The translations under genes and the position numbers were made by a program. Positions 34,111 to 46,271 of a DNA stretch of 64,000 nt are shown one piece after another. Numbering within the stretch: the stretch's first letter is position 1; each line of letters begins with the position of its first letter. The DNA comes from Ascaphus truei (lineage: Eukaryota > Chordata > Amphibia > Anura > Ascaphidae), in the NCBI GenBank assembly GCA_036426205.1, contig CM071573.1, forward strand, positions 43,512,643 through 43,576,642, written 5' to 3'. The notes under the pieces were generated by a model. It saw nothing but the letters and a program-made list of their open reading frames with translations. It was not told the origin of the DNA and did not search any database.

Positions 34111-37100
34111 GTATGCGCGGCCCAAAACCGTGACACGCGGCCGTGGCGGGGGTTGGTAAATGTTTAAACTGTACCTATGTTCCAGGCTGCGGACCAGTCC
34201 CTCTTTGAAAAACAGTATCTGTTTGAAAGACTGCCTCCACCTAATCTTGCCTGTATGTAGAAGGGTTAACCCCTCAGAAAGACTAACTCGTAAAGAAATA
34301 CTTACAAGGTCTCAGGAATGTATAGAGGATGAAGAAGATGTTACAAGCCCAGTACTCCCAACTACTCCTTCTTATGTCTTCTCCAGGTCTTGAACCTGCG
34401 GATTTTGGGTACCACCGGCTCAGGCCATAGACACCACCCTTAAATTATTCCTGGAATTTGACAAAACAAAGCGAGCGTGCACCTCTACTTGCTGCCGCAC
34501 GCCAGACTATTCACAAACCCTTTTCTGTCAGTCCCTGTTGCAAACTGTGTGGGTACCCTCCTCTCCTAAAATGGTCAAACCACTCTCTGTCGTCGGCCCG
34601 CTAAGGAGAAGCTGCCACGCTCCCTATCCTGATTAACCTCCCTAAGTTCTGTCCCCTGAGGTTATTTCGGTCTTAACCCCTGCTATTCAGGCTTAGCGGT
34701 CCCCCACTGTAAATCCCTTGCGGTCCCCAGGTCAGTGTGTCTTCCCTAGCACCAGAGAATGAATCCTGTTTGCCCCTTTTTCCTAAACCAAAATTCTAAG
34801 CTCTGTTTCCGAGGTTTTTTCTGTATCTAACCCCTGCTAGTCTGCTCTGTGAGGTCCCTACTGCTAACCCTAGTATTCCGCAGTCTAATGATAGGTCCCT
34901 AGGGCAAGAGGCAGAACCCCCTATGACCCCACTCTCGGAGACTAGCTTCTATTTCTCTGATTCTCAGGTACAGAGTAACTTTACCCCTTGGGGTTTTTCC
35001 TATGTTAACACCCTGCAGGTCAGCCCTGTGACCTTCCTTGGTAGATCCCTTTTAGTTCGTCAGTCAGGGACACCTCCTTAGCCTCAGAGGATCAACCCCT
35101 TTTGTCTCTGACTCGGCTAAAATCTCGGGGCTATGCCCCCTGAACTTTCGGCAATAATACTGGCTCCAGTAAAAGTATTCTGGCCATTTGTTTCTCTAAA
35201 CCTGTTCGCGAATCCCCCTACTCCTAGGTATTTCACTCACCCCGTCTGTCACTCGAGAGCTAGACCCCTGCTTCTCGAGCATAGACCCCTTTTCGTGGAA
35301 TCTGTTGTCGTTTCTGATGTCCCAGACACTCTTTCCCAAATACCCACTTCGAGACCAGCACAGTCGTGGTTGCCCCCACTTGCACTGTCTGAGTTCTCCT
35401 TTTCTCAAATCCTAGGTTTAAAGCGAACAGTACATATTATGCTCCTTTCCCAAGTGACCCTCTGACAATCAGCGTATCTGCTGTTTGCTCCCTTAGTACA
35501 ATTAAAGTTAGGGCCCTTCTTTTTGAAGGATCAGGCTTTCAAGTTTGAGACTCCCTTTATCCCTGACTTTGTAAATCTGCAGTCCCTTCTCACTGTAGTT
35601 AAAAGTTCTCCAGCAGCCGCTGAGTTAACTTTGCCGCTGCCAAATTTTCTGTTATAGAAGCAACCTTGCCTAGCTTACTTCTGTCTGTCCAATCTGTGAT
35701 ACCTCTGCAAATCCTTAATCAGTTCCAAAACCCCTGTCACTAAGTTTCCCATGGAGTCTGATCGCCCTCACTAGGGATTCTCAGGGACCCAATTCTGAAA
35801 CAAGCAAGATGTCCCTTGTGTCTGCTTGGAGAGTTTACCTACCCAGTTTCTCTCACGGATCATGCCACAGCCTCCGGATGATTAAAAATGACTTTAAGTC
35901 TGGATGCCCATTCCTGCAATAATACTGGTTTTAAACGCTGATTCGCCACAGTATTCGGGTATCCACTACTGACTGTATGTCTACTATCACGAACTCAGGG
36001 GTATCGCATTTGGAACTTTCCCTTTTTTCAGAAATCCCGTCTTTAAAATGGACTTATATTTCTCTGTGTCTTCCACAATACTTGGGGTACTTGCTATTGA
36101 CTGTCCTGTCCCAAAACTAGGTTACCTCTCAAAAAGGTGCCTGGGAGCTACCGATGTGAAAACCCTATGTTTTAACTAACAAGTTGCCATTGCTTCTCCC
36201 CACAGTATCATGTGAGACCTGTGGTACCTGGACCGATCCACTCAGAAGCCAAGCCTCTAGTTCCTGTCTTCTTTCTCTGTGTTGGAGGCACCCAGCTTTA
36301 ACCCCCAAGACTTTTTTCCCTAAGGTTGATGCAACCCGCTTAACCGCCTGCCTTGTTTTTTGGATAAAATCTGTTTTCCTCACTTTTACTTTTCAAACAG
36401 ACTCCTTACTCGCAGGTGCTCTGTGCGGTGCCCAAAGTGCCCTGTTCTGTATGGCAAGTGGCCTTCTCCCTAAGACGAAGCACACACCCTTACTGGACCT
36501 CGTCGCTTTACCTGAAGCGTCCGTCCCTGTTCTCTATAGGTCCACTATGGTATAGACTGCTTATATGTCTTCGCCAGGCCACATTTCGGATTTGATTTCT
36601 CTAAAGATCACAAACCAAAGAAGCGGATCCTTCTTTCAACTGCCAGTACCATACCAATGAGTTGCATACCACTGCTACAGACTCCTCGGCAAATTGCTTG
36701 GGATGCAACCTGCTGGTACGAACAGAGTAAACCGATGCAATATGTTTATTGAAACCCTCCCGCCCCATGTCCCTTGCTAACCTCCCCTGGAATTCCTTGG
36801 AAGCTAAAGACTCTCGCAACTTCCTCCTCTGCTGATTTCACCAAGACATTGCCTTCCTGAAGGTCCCTCTGCCATTTTTTGTCCGACAATCTGTGTCCTG
36901 TGTCCCGTAACTCTCTTGGACTATTACTATGCACCGGACACCTGGCTACTGCCTTTCTGATGTCCCATTCCGAGCCCTCAGGTCCCATTGTGTCATGTCC
37001 AAGAACTGCTACTCACACCGCTGTCTTTCATGGCACTCGCCAATGTACACCTGATTGTGGACCTAATTCTCGCCGAGACACTTCAGGAACAACTCAAATG

Positions 37101-37294
37101 TCTCCAGACCTATGAATGGTCCTGTTCACCCAGGCTTCTCACCAGTGGTGGGGGTACTGTAGGAATCCCAACAACTATTGGGCTTTCAACCAACACACCT
37201 CTGCCTAAGGAGGTTTAGGAACAATTCCATGTCCCCCAAATCTGTGATGGATCTTGTTCGTTCCCGGAGGCTCCTCACCTACAGGGGGGGGGTC
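34111..37294 (+). other. Non-coding interior of the LTR element
   Basis: Starts GTATGCGCGGCCCAAAACC (a primer-binding site is expected here; the tRNA match is not identified) and ends in the polypurine tract (37282-37292). A second near-copy of the LTR junction ('gtgggggtactgtaggaatccc') occurs at 37148-37170. No recognisable protein domain in any frame. Confidence 0.6.
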
Positions 37295-38329
37295 TGTAAG
37301 GAATCCACTACTAACTGGCTTTGACTGCAGCCTTGCAGCCCTGTGCAGTTGCAAGCTTCCTCTGGCAATCTATGGCACAGGTGCTGCCTCTCATTGCAGC
37401 TTCTGCCCTGTGCTCTTTCATTGGAGGAATTCTCACACACCCTCCTCCTGTGATTGGATCTCCACCCTTTATATTCTAGGCGTTGGCTCTGCCCCACCGC
37501 CTACCAAACTATTCCTACCTCTATGTTACTCTCTGCTACAAAAACCACCCCAGGCCCTCTCTCCTAGCGTTCTTACCTTCCAATTCCTGAGTATCCAGAA
37601 GGCCTGGTCCTGGACGTCTGTGCTGAAGCGTTGTTGCCAGCACTGGCCTGCTGCTATCTCCTTGCAGTGGCCTACCCTGGACGTCTGTGCTGAACGGTTG
37701 ATTGCCAGCACTGGTAACTGCTGCATTCCCTCCTAGCATGTGGCTACCCTTCCTTTCTCTGTGGGCCTGCTGCTATCTCCTTGCAGTGGCCTGCCCTGGA
37801 CGTCTGTGCTGAAGCGTTGATGGCCAGCATGGCCTGCTGCTATCTCCTTGCAGTGGCCTACCCTCCCGGGACGTCTGTGCTGAACTTGATGCCAGCACTG
37901 GTATCTGCTGCATTCCCTCCTAGCAGTGGCTACCCTTCCTTTCCTGTCGGCCTGCTGCTATCCTCTTGCAGTGGCCTGCCTTGGACTTCTGCGCTGAAGC
38001 GTTGGTTCTTCCCGACGCTGCCCTGCGGTGAACTTCGGCCAGCCTGCTGTCTCCTCCTGCTGAGATCGGCGTCATGGGCCAAGGCCGCTCCTCGCGCAGA
38101 AGCCACCCCCGCGCTCACGCTCCTAAGCTGAAGCGGGGCACTCCTGACTTCCTGTTGCCGAACTCCTGCTTCATTAACGATGATGCTGCCTTCTCCAATC
38201 CTGACCCTGCGATGTACGACTACGAACTGCGCACTCCGGATCAGTCTGCGTGGACTAAGGTCGGTGATTATATAACCCCACCTCAGCCCCGCGGTCCGGT
38301 CCCGGTTTGTGGTGAGCATCGGCGTAACA
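37295..38329 (+). repeat. 3' LTR
   Basis: 1,035 bp, ~190 bp longer than the 5' LTR because the internal ~75-bp repeat (37600-37990) is present in more copies. Shares the TATA-like motif near 38262-38278 and the GGCGTAACA end. Confidence 0.82.
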
Positions 38330-38724
38330 CTGATAAGGTTGAATATGCCTTACAATTTGCTATTGTTGGTTGCTATGTCCCCGGGGCGGCTGAATGGTGT
38401 GCAGTCAGTCTTGCTTCCCTGAGATGCGACTCAAACCGAGGAACACGGTTTTCCGTCTGGACCTGGAATCCCCCCATGACAACCCCCCCTATCCCACATT
38501 TACAAAGGACCTTAGGCTTTGGGCATTGCCCACTCAGGGCATCCCGCACTGCCTTTTTTTCCACCCCCCATCTCCCATTACAGTTCTCTTGTTACCCACT
38601 GAAAGGTGGGAAATTAGCTCAATTTCCTCATTCTCACCCGTCTCTCATCAAACCAAGCATGAGACCGGTAGCAATAGATAGGGGAATTGGGTCTCCTCTT
38701 CAAGATCTCTATCAATGTCACTAA

Positions 38725-39184
38725 ACATCATCTCATAACGTGAAAGGTTTTAATAACCCATGTAAGAGACGCATGGCCCTATCAGACTACAAAAGACTTA
38801 AAGCAGACATAATCCTACTTCAGGAGACACACTTCAAACAAAGTAGAGTGCTTTCCTATTTTGCTAGACAGTTTAGACAGACATTCCACGCTACAGCCCA
38901 AGTAAAAAAAAGAGGCGTCTCCATATTGATAAAGAACTCCACCCCCTTCAAGTCCACGACAGTGAGGGCAGACAGGGAAGGCAGATTCCTGATTGTGGCA
39001 GGCTCACTCCATTGTCAGGCCCTAACACTAGCAAACGTATACGCACCCAACGAGGCCAGCGCCAAATTTCTGTCCAGATTTTTCAATATCCTGTGAAAGG
39101 TAGTGGTGGGGCAGGTGTTCCTGGGAGGAGACTTCAATCTGGCAATAAGCCCTGAGATGGACAAAACAGACCTCCAAACAAGCG
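38725..39184 (+). pseudogene. L1 ORF2 endonuclease domain, first part
   Basis: Encodes VKGFNNPCKRRMALSDYKR (N-motif of the L1 APE endonuclease), ADIILLQETHF (the catalytic glutamate box), KRGVSILIKN, LANVYAPNE, and, after an in-frame stop at 39096, VFLGGDFNLAISPEMDKTD with the GDFN box. The frame is cut at 39188 by the GC-rich element. Confidence 0.78.
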
Positions 39185-39188
39185 TTAG

Positions 39189-39635
39189 GGCTGGGACACG
39201 CTGCGCCCGACGGCACGGGCGGTGGCGTGAGCGCAACTCACCATTGCATTTTAAACTCACGATCCGGTCCCAGTCCCTCCTCACTGCCAACTGACGACAT
39301 ACTGTGATGCGTCAGCCAGCACGGGATACAAGAGAATGGTGTTCCCGTGCGGCAACCCGTCACATGGTACGCGAAGGGGCCAATCATAGACTGGCTCCCA
39401 TCAACCAATGGCAAGCCTGCTGTGAGCCCTGCTTTGTTTTGGTTTTGGCCCGCCCCCCGCCCTGGGGCCGCCCCCCCCCCCCCTGGCCCCCCCCCCCCCC
39501 CCCCCGGGGCCCCCCCCCCCCCCCCCCCCCGCTCGAACAAAAGTTTCCTGCAGACCGCAAATCGCGGTGCAGTGAGTTGCACGCGCCGCCGGCAAGCAAG
39601 ACAGCCGTGCGGACGCGTGCAACGGGGCCTTAGCC
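39189..39635. mobile_element. GC-rich TIR element with 4-bp TTAG duplication, copy 2
   Basis: Starts GGCTGGGACACGCTGCGCCC and ends GGGGCCTTAGCC, flanked by TTAG at 39185-39188 and 39636-39639. Shares both ends and several internal blocks with 22382-23075. It carries long C-runs (39466-39530) whose length is unreliable in assembly. Inserted inside the L1 endonuclease, so younger than the L1. Confidence 0.7.
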
Positions 39636-39639
39636 TTAG

Positions 39640-40030
39640 GAAGGAGGACACTAGAGTCCTTCTCAAAGGGCTCAAGAATCTGCAGCTATGTGATATATAG
39701 AGAGAACTGTTCCCCCTGGCCTAAGAGTTCACATTTTTCTCTGCACCACACCGGCTCTTATTCGCGAATAGACTACATCTTTGTCCCGACAAGACTAATC
39801 CACAGAATTTCACAGGCCAGGATACATGTGTTCTCTTGGTCGGACCACGCCCCAGTAGAAGTCCGGTGATCAGGCCTAATCACCCGCCCACTAAACTCTC
39901 AATGGAGATTGAACGAGTCCCTCTTGAATGTTTCTGAGCTAAGAGACCAAGAGGAAGGAGACATAGCTTCTTATTTCAAAACCCACACTGGCAGTGTATC
40001 CTCACCATCCACCCTATGGGAGGCTCATAA
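39640..40030 (+). pseudogene. L1 ORF2 endonuclease domain, second part
   Basis: Resumes GLKNLQLCDI, then in shifted frames ELFPLA, RIDYIFVPTRLIHRISQARI and SWSDHAPVEVR with the SDH box that completes the endonuclease, then WRLNESLLN. The sequence stops matching L1 near 40030. Confidence 0.65.
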
Positions 40031-40995
40031 ATAAATAAATCTACAGGTTTTCTTCCCACTATAGATAAAACACAATACATTTACAGTAAGTCTTTTAAAA
40101 ATGTTTCTGCTAAAACATTAAAGGGTTACTGTACTTATTTTTGCTTGTGTGGGACTTGTTTTACCTTTATTATGCACTATGACATTTCAGTTACATCCCG
40201 TGCAGATAGTCCCAATGAAATTACATTAAAGATTTGTATCCTGTTTTGAGTTTTACAGTGCGGCTCTGTTAGAAAAAGAGTGTGAATCTTCCTTTCTGAA
40301 TCATGGTGTCGGGATTAGACCATGTGATCCCTGCAATACTCCTTCCATCCATGTAAATGAAAAGCCTTTTGTCAGAATAACATCACTCTCCTACTGTAGC
40401 TCTTGTTTATAACATCAGCACCTCTCTGAGACACTGTCATACCTGAAGAAACATGCTGTGTATGCTGCAGACTATTTAATGTTACATTGAAAGATATCAT
40501 TCTAGTTAGTTTTCTTTCATTTTTATCCTTTTTTTACATCTATCTAAATTCTAAACAGTTCACACTGGTTCATTATAATACGCTCCAGTAGCTCTACTTT
40601 CTTGTAATAGAATCACAAAGGGCGCACGTCCTTAGATCCTCCCACGATTGTTCAAACTTTGCAATCTAGTAAAAGGAAAACAAGTTTGTGTCGGACTACT
40701 ATGGCTTGGTTTTAGTGTTCCTTTTAAAGATTTTCAGGAAAGGAACTGTTTCATTACAATCATACATACTGTACGGTATGATCAAAGCCAGCGCTCGTAT
40801 TGCTGTGCTTTAGAATTATTCAAGTATGATCAATGAGTATGAAATGTGGTCATTAAAGGCAAAATACAAAAATATAGTTGAATAGTTTTCATATTGGTTC
40901 ATTAAATATATTTTTATTTAGTTAAAAAAAATAAAGTGGTTTCAATTGAAGAAAAAATACAATGGGTCTGCATGTTCGAAACAGGGTGAATTAGA
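40031..40995. other. Unassigned sequence
   Basis: No supported feature. Confidence 0.35.
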
Positions 40996-41371
40996 CAGGG
41001 CCACAGACAGATTTCCTGGGGGCCAGGACTAGAGTTAGAACTGTCTCCCCCCCGCCCCCACCCTGTGTCGGTGGTCTTGCGGGCCTCCCCAATTAATACA
41101 TTGTGAGCCCCCTATTTCCTCCATCTTCCCATAAATTTCTCTCCCCTCCGTCTCACTCCCTCTCTTCCTCACTCACCCATTCTCACCTCTCACTCTCCAA
41201 AAGGCGCATGCTGTCGTCAGAGAGGCCCGGTGCACCAGCAAAGAATCTCAGCATGGTACAGTCGGTGAGGAAGGACCAGCAGCTGGTAATGAACCGGTGC
41301 CGGCGACAGAGAGAGGACTAGCAGCTGTGCAAAGAAGTAGGGCCGGCTCTCGTCCCCTGTTGGGGGCCCTG
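40996..41371. mobile_element. Candidate hAT-like element (CAGGGCC ends)
   Basis: Begins CAGGGCCACAGACAG and ends GTTGGGGGCCCTG; the CAGGGCC ends are inverted. No convincing 8-bp duplication (GAATTAGA against ACTATAGA). The interior is C/T-rich and non-coding. Confidence 0.35.
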
Positions 41372-41820
41372 ACTATAGAGTCCAAATTATATTAATAACA
41401 AGTTGTGCTGTCTTCTGGGTCAGAACACAGCTGTTCCAGTAACTCCAGAGACCTCTGAATGTCCATTTAGCATGTTATGCCTTACTGTCAACACAAACCT
41501 GGAATGAACCAGGCAGAAAGCAACTGGAAATCGTAGACTAACCATACCAACAATTGGTCCTAAACAGTTATATTATGTCCTTTTTAGCATCTGTGCTAAT
41601 TTTTAAACTATAATACCTGGTCATCTGACCCCCCCAAAAAATCTTGGCCTGCTTTGGTTAAATCAGTTCAAACCTGATAAGTAAATTACCCTAAAGTGAA
41701 TAGCGGCTAAGGATAATAACAAATAGAAGATATGCATAATGTATTGAGATATTAATTTTTTTCTTTTACTCCAGCTAATCCTTCCCCATAGCACTAACTG
41801 AATCAAGCGGAACAAATGCA

Positions 41821-41981
41821 ACAATAATTTAATGCAAATCAAAATACTGTATGCATTAAAACATGGTCTTTATTGGCAAGTCTGCCCAGCTACAATAATT
41901 TCATGCAAATCAAAATACTGTATGCATTAAAACATGGTCTTTATTGGCAAGTCTGCCCAGCTACAATAATTTCATGCAAAT
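41821..41981. repeat. 71-bp tandem duplication, 2.3 copies
   Basis: The unit starting 'acaataattt(a/c)atgcaaat' and containing 'catggtctttattggcaag' is repeated at 41821, 41892 and (partial) 41963, nearly identical, so recent. Confidence 0.9.
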
Positions 41982-42589
41982 TAGTAAATAGGTGGCAATT
42001 TTTTTTTTTTAATGGCTGTTTGGAATGACCGTACTTTTATCTGGCAGGTAAGAACTGGCTCCAACAGCAAATACTCATTAGATTGCTTCAATTGTGCAAT
42101 AAGCATGGCAAATCCAGCATGATCAAAATAGGGGCAAACGTGAAAAGTAATTCAAACGAAAGAATAAGCGGGCTTTATTATCTATTGATGTGTGAATGAA
42201 ACTACCCCAACGATCCGATTACCATGAACGCCTAGGTACATTATTGCATTACAAGCACATTGATGGCATTTGATCAGAAAATAAATGACCCATACTGTTT
42301 GCCTTGCATATACCAGTAATGCCACTGAAGCATGTCCTATCTATCCTAGCTTATCCATCTATCTGAGTGTGTATCTGTCTCAATGTCTTGTATAGTGCAT
42401 ACACAGAGCAAACCCCGAGATATGAAACGCATTTTAAAATTAAAATGGCACCTGGGTATAATAAATCAGATTTTTTTTTTTTAAATTAATTTTTAATTTT
42501 TTTTCAAATATAGTTGTCACAGAAATTTAATTGGGCTGAAATTATTTTTATTATTACAGATAGAGATAGTGACTCACAAATGTCTTGAT

Positions 42590-42790
42590 ATGGTGCTCAC
42601 CCTACGTTAATCCCGGCGTCTCAAAGCTGGATCCAAAGGTATACAAGTAGCAGTAATTGTGAAGGAAGCACAGAAGAACCCGAACTGTAACAAGCTTACT
42701 CTTCCACAAACAGAGCAGGTACAAATATAATGTGATGTTTCAGGGCCCAAGCGTAATTTCCTCAGACCCTACAGTACACCCAACGTTGAA
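42590..42790 (-). mobile_element. Penelope-like terminal unit with decayed hammerhead core
   Basis: Minus strand: CTGAGGA (42759-42765), extra A, an unpaired former stem II, GAAA (42738-42741), CATCAC. The order of the core is right but stem II no longer pairs. The flanks down to ~42590 look like the rest of such a unit. Confidence 0.4.
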
Positions 42791-43115
42791 TGAGAAATGA
42801 AGCAATGTATTATTTGTTATTTTAGTTCAGTGACGTGTTACTTAGAGCAGGTAATGAACACCTATACTTATTTTATTCCAATTGTCAGATTAGAAACCCA
42901 ACCTACATTTGCTCTTAATGCAGACTTCTTATTAAACTTACAGCAGACTGGGTGACCACAGATTTCAATGTTCTGCAAAAATGATTTTGTTGCCTTTCTT
43001 TCATTCTTTAACCCATTGTGTGCCGCAGGGCTGTGGCACCAGAACCTGCAGCTCATCGCGATCATGTGACTGCTCCTTGGTGCGATGACGTGATCCCTAC
43101 ATTACTGAGGGGAAT

Positions 43116-43406
43116 GGAAAAGGAGTCGTCATTGTCCTCTTCCAGCCAGATCATGTTCGGGCTCCATGGGGAAACTAGTAGAAAATCCATGTCCTAGCAG
43201 AGGAGCGGACAGCTCCAGTCCTCAAGGGCCACCAACAGGTCAGGTTTTCAGAATATCCTTGCTTCAGCAGCCACTGAAGCAGGGATATCCTGAAAAACTG
43301 ACATGTTGGTGGCCCTTAAGGACTGGAGTTGACCGCCCCTCTGCTAGGACATGGATTTTTTTTTTACTCGTTTTCTATGGCAGACCTTGTGGACGACTCC
43401 TTTTCC
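43116..43406. mobile_element. Concentric palindrome around a hAT family B core
   Basis: The family B core (43197-43343) lies inside longer inverted arms: 'aaatccatgtcctag' at 43183-43196 against 'ctaggacatggattt' at 43344-43358, and a perfect 15-bp outer pair GGAAAAGGAGTCGTC (43116-43130) against its complement (43392-43406). Flanks are therefore inverted, not directly repeated. The arms lack a coding frame. Confidence 0.65.
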
Positions 43407-44608
43407 CCACTTGGGGATGAAATTCACCACGAATCTTCCATGTTCTTATCATTTACATCACGTGGAAATCCAAAAGTGTGAATATATAAACATTTGTTTA
43501 TGTATTGCAATGGCCTCTTGAGATATTTTCCATGTTTTGCTAATAGGCAGCTAGCCATTGTAAAATGGAAGTTTAGGTGTGAGAGGGTAGGCACCCCAGG
43601 GAGGGAGCTTAGGTCCCACAGTGGAAATGGTTAACTCCTGTTAAAAAAAATGAAAATAATAAAATGAATTATCTTTGGCCACTTTCTGTCTAAGGCTAAT
43701 TTCTTCTTCAATCAGAGGCCCTATTTTATACTGGTTGCTGTGAATCCGCTCTTCTGTATCATGGAGGTCCTGAGTTCAATTCAAATGAATAAAGCTCAGA
43801 CCTCTCCATGACATGGAGAAGCAACTTTGCTACATATTGAATTGGGGTCCAAGTGAGAGTTTGGTGTTCAGATCTGCAAGTACTTTTGTGGCTGGACTTG
43901 AGCATGAGATTGGCTCCAAAGGAATAATCTTTGACAGACCTGTGCTTTCCAATGGGTGTGAGCTACAACATTGCATTCCGATCTCCTTCTTTAATTCTTG
44001 CTATGAGTTTCAAGATTTCATACAGTGACCTCATTAAATGAAATAAAGCCATGCGTCACAAATAAACTCAACTGAAGATCCCAAGAAACTAGCTATTCCC
44101 TTGTAAGGGCATAAAATGACACACACATCTCAAACTGGTTTGTGCATGGATATTGGAAATATTTTCATGCCCCGAAACTAATTGTAAAGGATGCAATGTC
44201 ATGTGAAAGGGAAAGAACTTACGACCTCCGGTCATCAGACATATCTGTTTGTAATAGAAGAGGCATCATAAGAAACTCTGCTGAGGTCACGAACATGTAA
44301 CGACAGAAAAATGCCCATGCTCCCTTAACCCATTCAGTGCATTAAGAACGCCAGCCTATTCAATCAGTATAAAGACACACACCTCTAGTAACATAGATGT
44401 AAAATAAAAACCATTGACCATTTATTAACATTCTGTCTATTCTCTGCCCTAGTGGTATTCTGTTTTTTGCAAGACTTTTCCTATTAAAATGAGTAGAAGG
44501 TTTTTGCAAAGTGCAGGTAAGCCTTGAAATTTGAAGACCCTATTGTTTGTTTCTAACTGTATGTTTTCTATAATACTAGACTATTGTGACCCAGAATTGG
44601 GATTAGAC

Positions 44609-44820
44609 CAGGGGTGGGCAACACCAGTACTAAAGTGTCACCAACAGGTCAGCATCAGCCCAGGTAGCTCAGTCGTAGTGCCTGCTTCAGTACAGGTGGC
44701 TCAATCAGTTGCTCAGTCTTTGACTGAGCCACAGATTGAGCCACATATACTGAAGCAGGATATCCTGAAAATCTGACCTGTTGGTGGCCCTTGAGGACTG
44801 GAGTTGCCCCCCCACCCCAT
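44609..44820. mobile_element. Palindromic hAT family B, complete copy with duplication
   Basis: Starts CAGGGGTGGGCAACACCAG and ends with the inverted CTGGAGTTGCCCCCCC...CCCAT. Flanks GATTAGAC (44601-44608) and GGTTAGAC (44821-44828), 7/8 identical. Arms share the 'ggtggctcaatcag'/'gattgagccac' palindrome. Confidence 0.75.
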
Positions 44821-45789
44821 GGTTAGACACTGTGGCCAGATATACTAAACTCCATTAAATCAGGGCAAATAACAGCACGTTACCTAATACAGGAATGGGT
44901 GTTAATTTTCCTGAGGTTACACCATATCCTCAACGCCAATTACATGCAAAAACAAACACAATCCAGTGAGAGACAGACCGAGCCTCACTGCAGGGGAATA
45001 TTTGTGGCTGGTGCCGATTTTGCAATATAGGCAAACTGAATAGGGTGTATTGCAAAAATCACTCCGAACATCTAAGGAAAAAATATTCAGTTACAGTACA
45101 GCTTGCTTAACAATATTTCACAATAAATACTTAATACATTCAGTACGCAAGTGTACCAAGCTGTGAATACAGGATACAGTTATCTAGATTTTTTTTTTAA
45201 AAGGCAGTGCCTCTTGGCTCAAAATAACATCTTAAACATTAAAAAAACATTATCACATTAAATTTAAATCACAAATAAACAGAAGGGTATAATATAGCTA
45301 ATGGATTTTTCGTTAACGCTTCCTCTAATTTACATCATTGGAGTAGTATTATTAATATTTGCACATTACATTACTCTGGAGACCAACACAGAGGCTTCCA
45401 GAAAAATAAATATATGCTGCTAATGTGTGTGTATGTGTGTATACATATACATAACATATACATATACACAGTGTTCGACAATCCTATACATTTATACACC
45501 CGGGGCGAGGGGATTTAACCTCCGGGCGAGTAAATATTGGCCCAAGCAGCACACGTGTTTGTTTTTTTACATTTCCCTGCTCGAGCTGAAAAAAAAAACA
45601 AAAACTCCCCCTACCTGACTGGACTGCTGAGGCTTTCTGGGCGCGCGGCCAGGCTCTATATGAGCCCGCCCCTAACAAGCGACCTCCCTTGACTGCTGCC
45701 TGCTGCTCTCCGCTATGCTGTCCGCTCTCCGGTGGCTCTTTCCCTTTTTCTCCCGTTTTGCTCTCTGCACACACGCACACTCATCCGTC

Positions 45790-46182
45790 CGCTGATTGCC
45801 CGCCAGCGTTGTGTGCCAAGTCTTGCGCTCCCAGCCAATCGCGGCCTCGCATTGCATCCCCACGCCGTGCCCCGCGCTGTGATTGGTGGGTTCCCTCCCC
45901 CTGGTCCTGCCCCTGCTCGGATTTTCCACTGTCTCCCCTTCGAGCTATCATTGGTGTGCTCCCTGCTCTGCGCGGATTGGTCACTCTCTCTCCATTCTGG
46001 AGCACATCCCCGCTGCCTCAGACGGTTCAGAGAGCGAGCGGGAGCACACGAGGCACTGGGACATGGAGCCGCCCCCGGGACCAGGCCGGTACCGCCTCCC
46101 CGCTGCGGGTCCATGGACCGCAACCCCATCAGCCCCCCGAGGAGAGGCCTGGACACCAGGGAGCAGAGAGACCTCTGGGAGG
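45790..46182 (+). promoter_or_regulatory. CCAAT-rich promoter-like segment and first-exon-like frame inside the hAT element
   Basis: CpG-rich. CCAAT boxes occur in either orientation at 45835, 45882, 45950 and 45976, with a further GATTG at 45794. Downstream are two ATGs (46063 and 46113). The second opens a 23-codon frame (MDRNPISPPRR...DLWE) ending exactly at GAG|GTAGGT (46182), a good vertebrate splice donor. This is the layout of a TATA-less housekeeping-type promoter with first coding exon. It is either the retained 5' part of a deleted autonomous transposon or a captured host segment. The gene is not recognised. Confidence 0.4.
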
Positions 46183-46271
46183 TAGGTAACGAGTTATGTC
46201 AGAGGCCCAGGGCAGAGAGGAATGTGGGAGCGGACGAGTGACGTGGTGGTGAGAGACCCAGGAGAGGCAGA

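Larger units (their letters stand above)
33269..38329 (+). mobile_element. Complete LTR retrotransposon without coding capacity, 5-bp duplication
   Basis: Two direct LTRs (33269-34110 and 37295-38329) both start TGTAAGGAATCC and end GGCGTAACA, giving TG...CA ends. The target duplication is CTGAT (33264-33268 and 38330-38334). A polypurine tract 'caggggggggtc' abuts the 3' LTR. The 3.18-kb interior is C/T-rich with stops in all frames and shows no gag, protease, RT or integrase motif that I recognise, so it resembles a LARD-type non-autonomous element presumably mobilised by a Ty3/gypsy-like partner. It sits between ORF1 and ORF2 of the L1, hence younger than it. Confidence 0.85.
31700..40030 (+). 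mobile_element. L1-type LINE, interrupted twice
   Basis: Plus-strand L1: 5' UTR/ORF1 (31700-33150), spacer, ORF2 endonuclease start (38725-39184, resuming 39640 to about 40030). It is split by the LTR element at 33269-38329 and by the GC-rich element at 39189-39635. ORF2 ends before the reverse transcriptase, near an AATAAATAAAT stretch at 40028-40040, so most of ORF2 is missing by deletion rather than the usual 5' truncation. The 5' limit is approximate. Confidence 0.75.

Noticed and set aside
39238..39700. Gly/Pro-rich frames on both strands
   Set aside because: They come from poly(C) runs and the GC-rich transposon interior.
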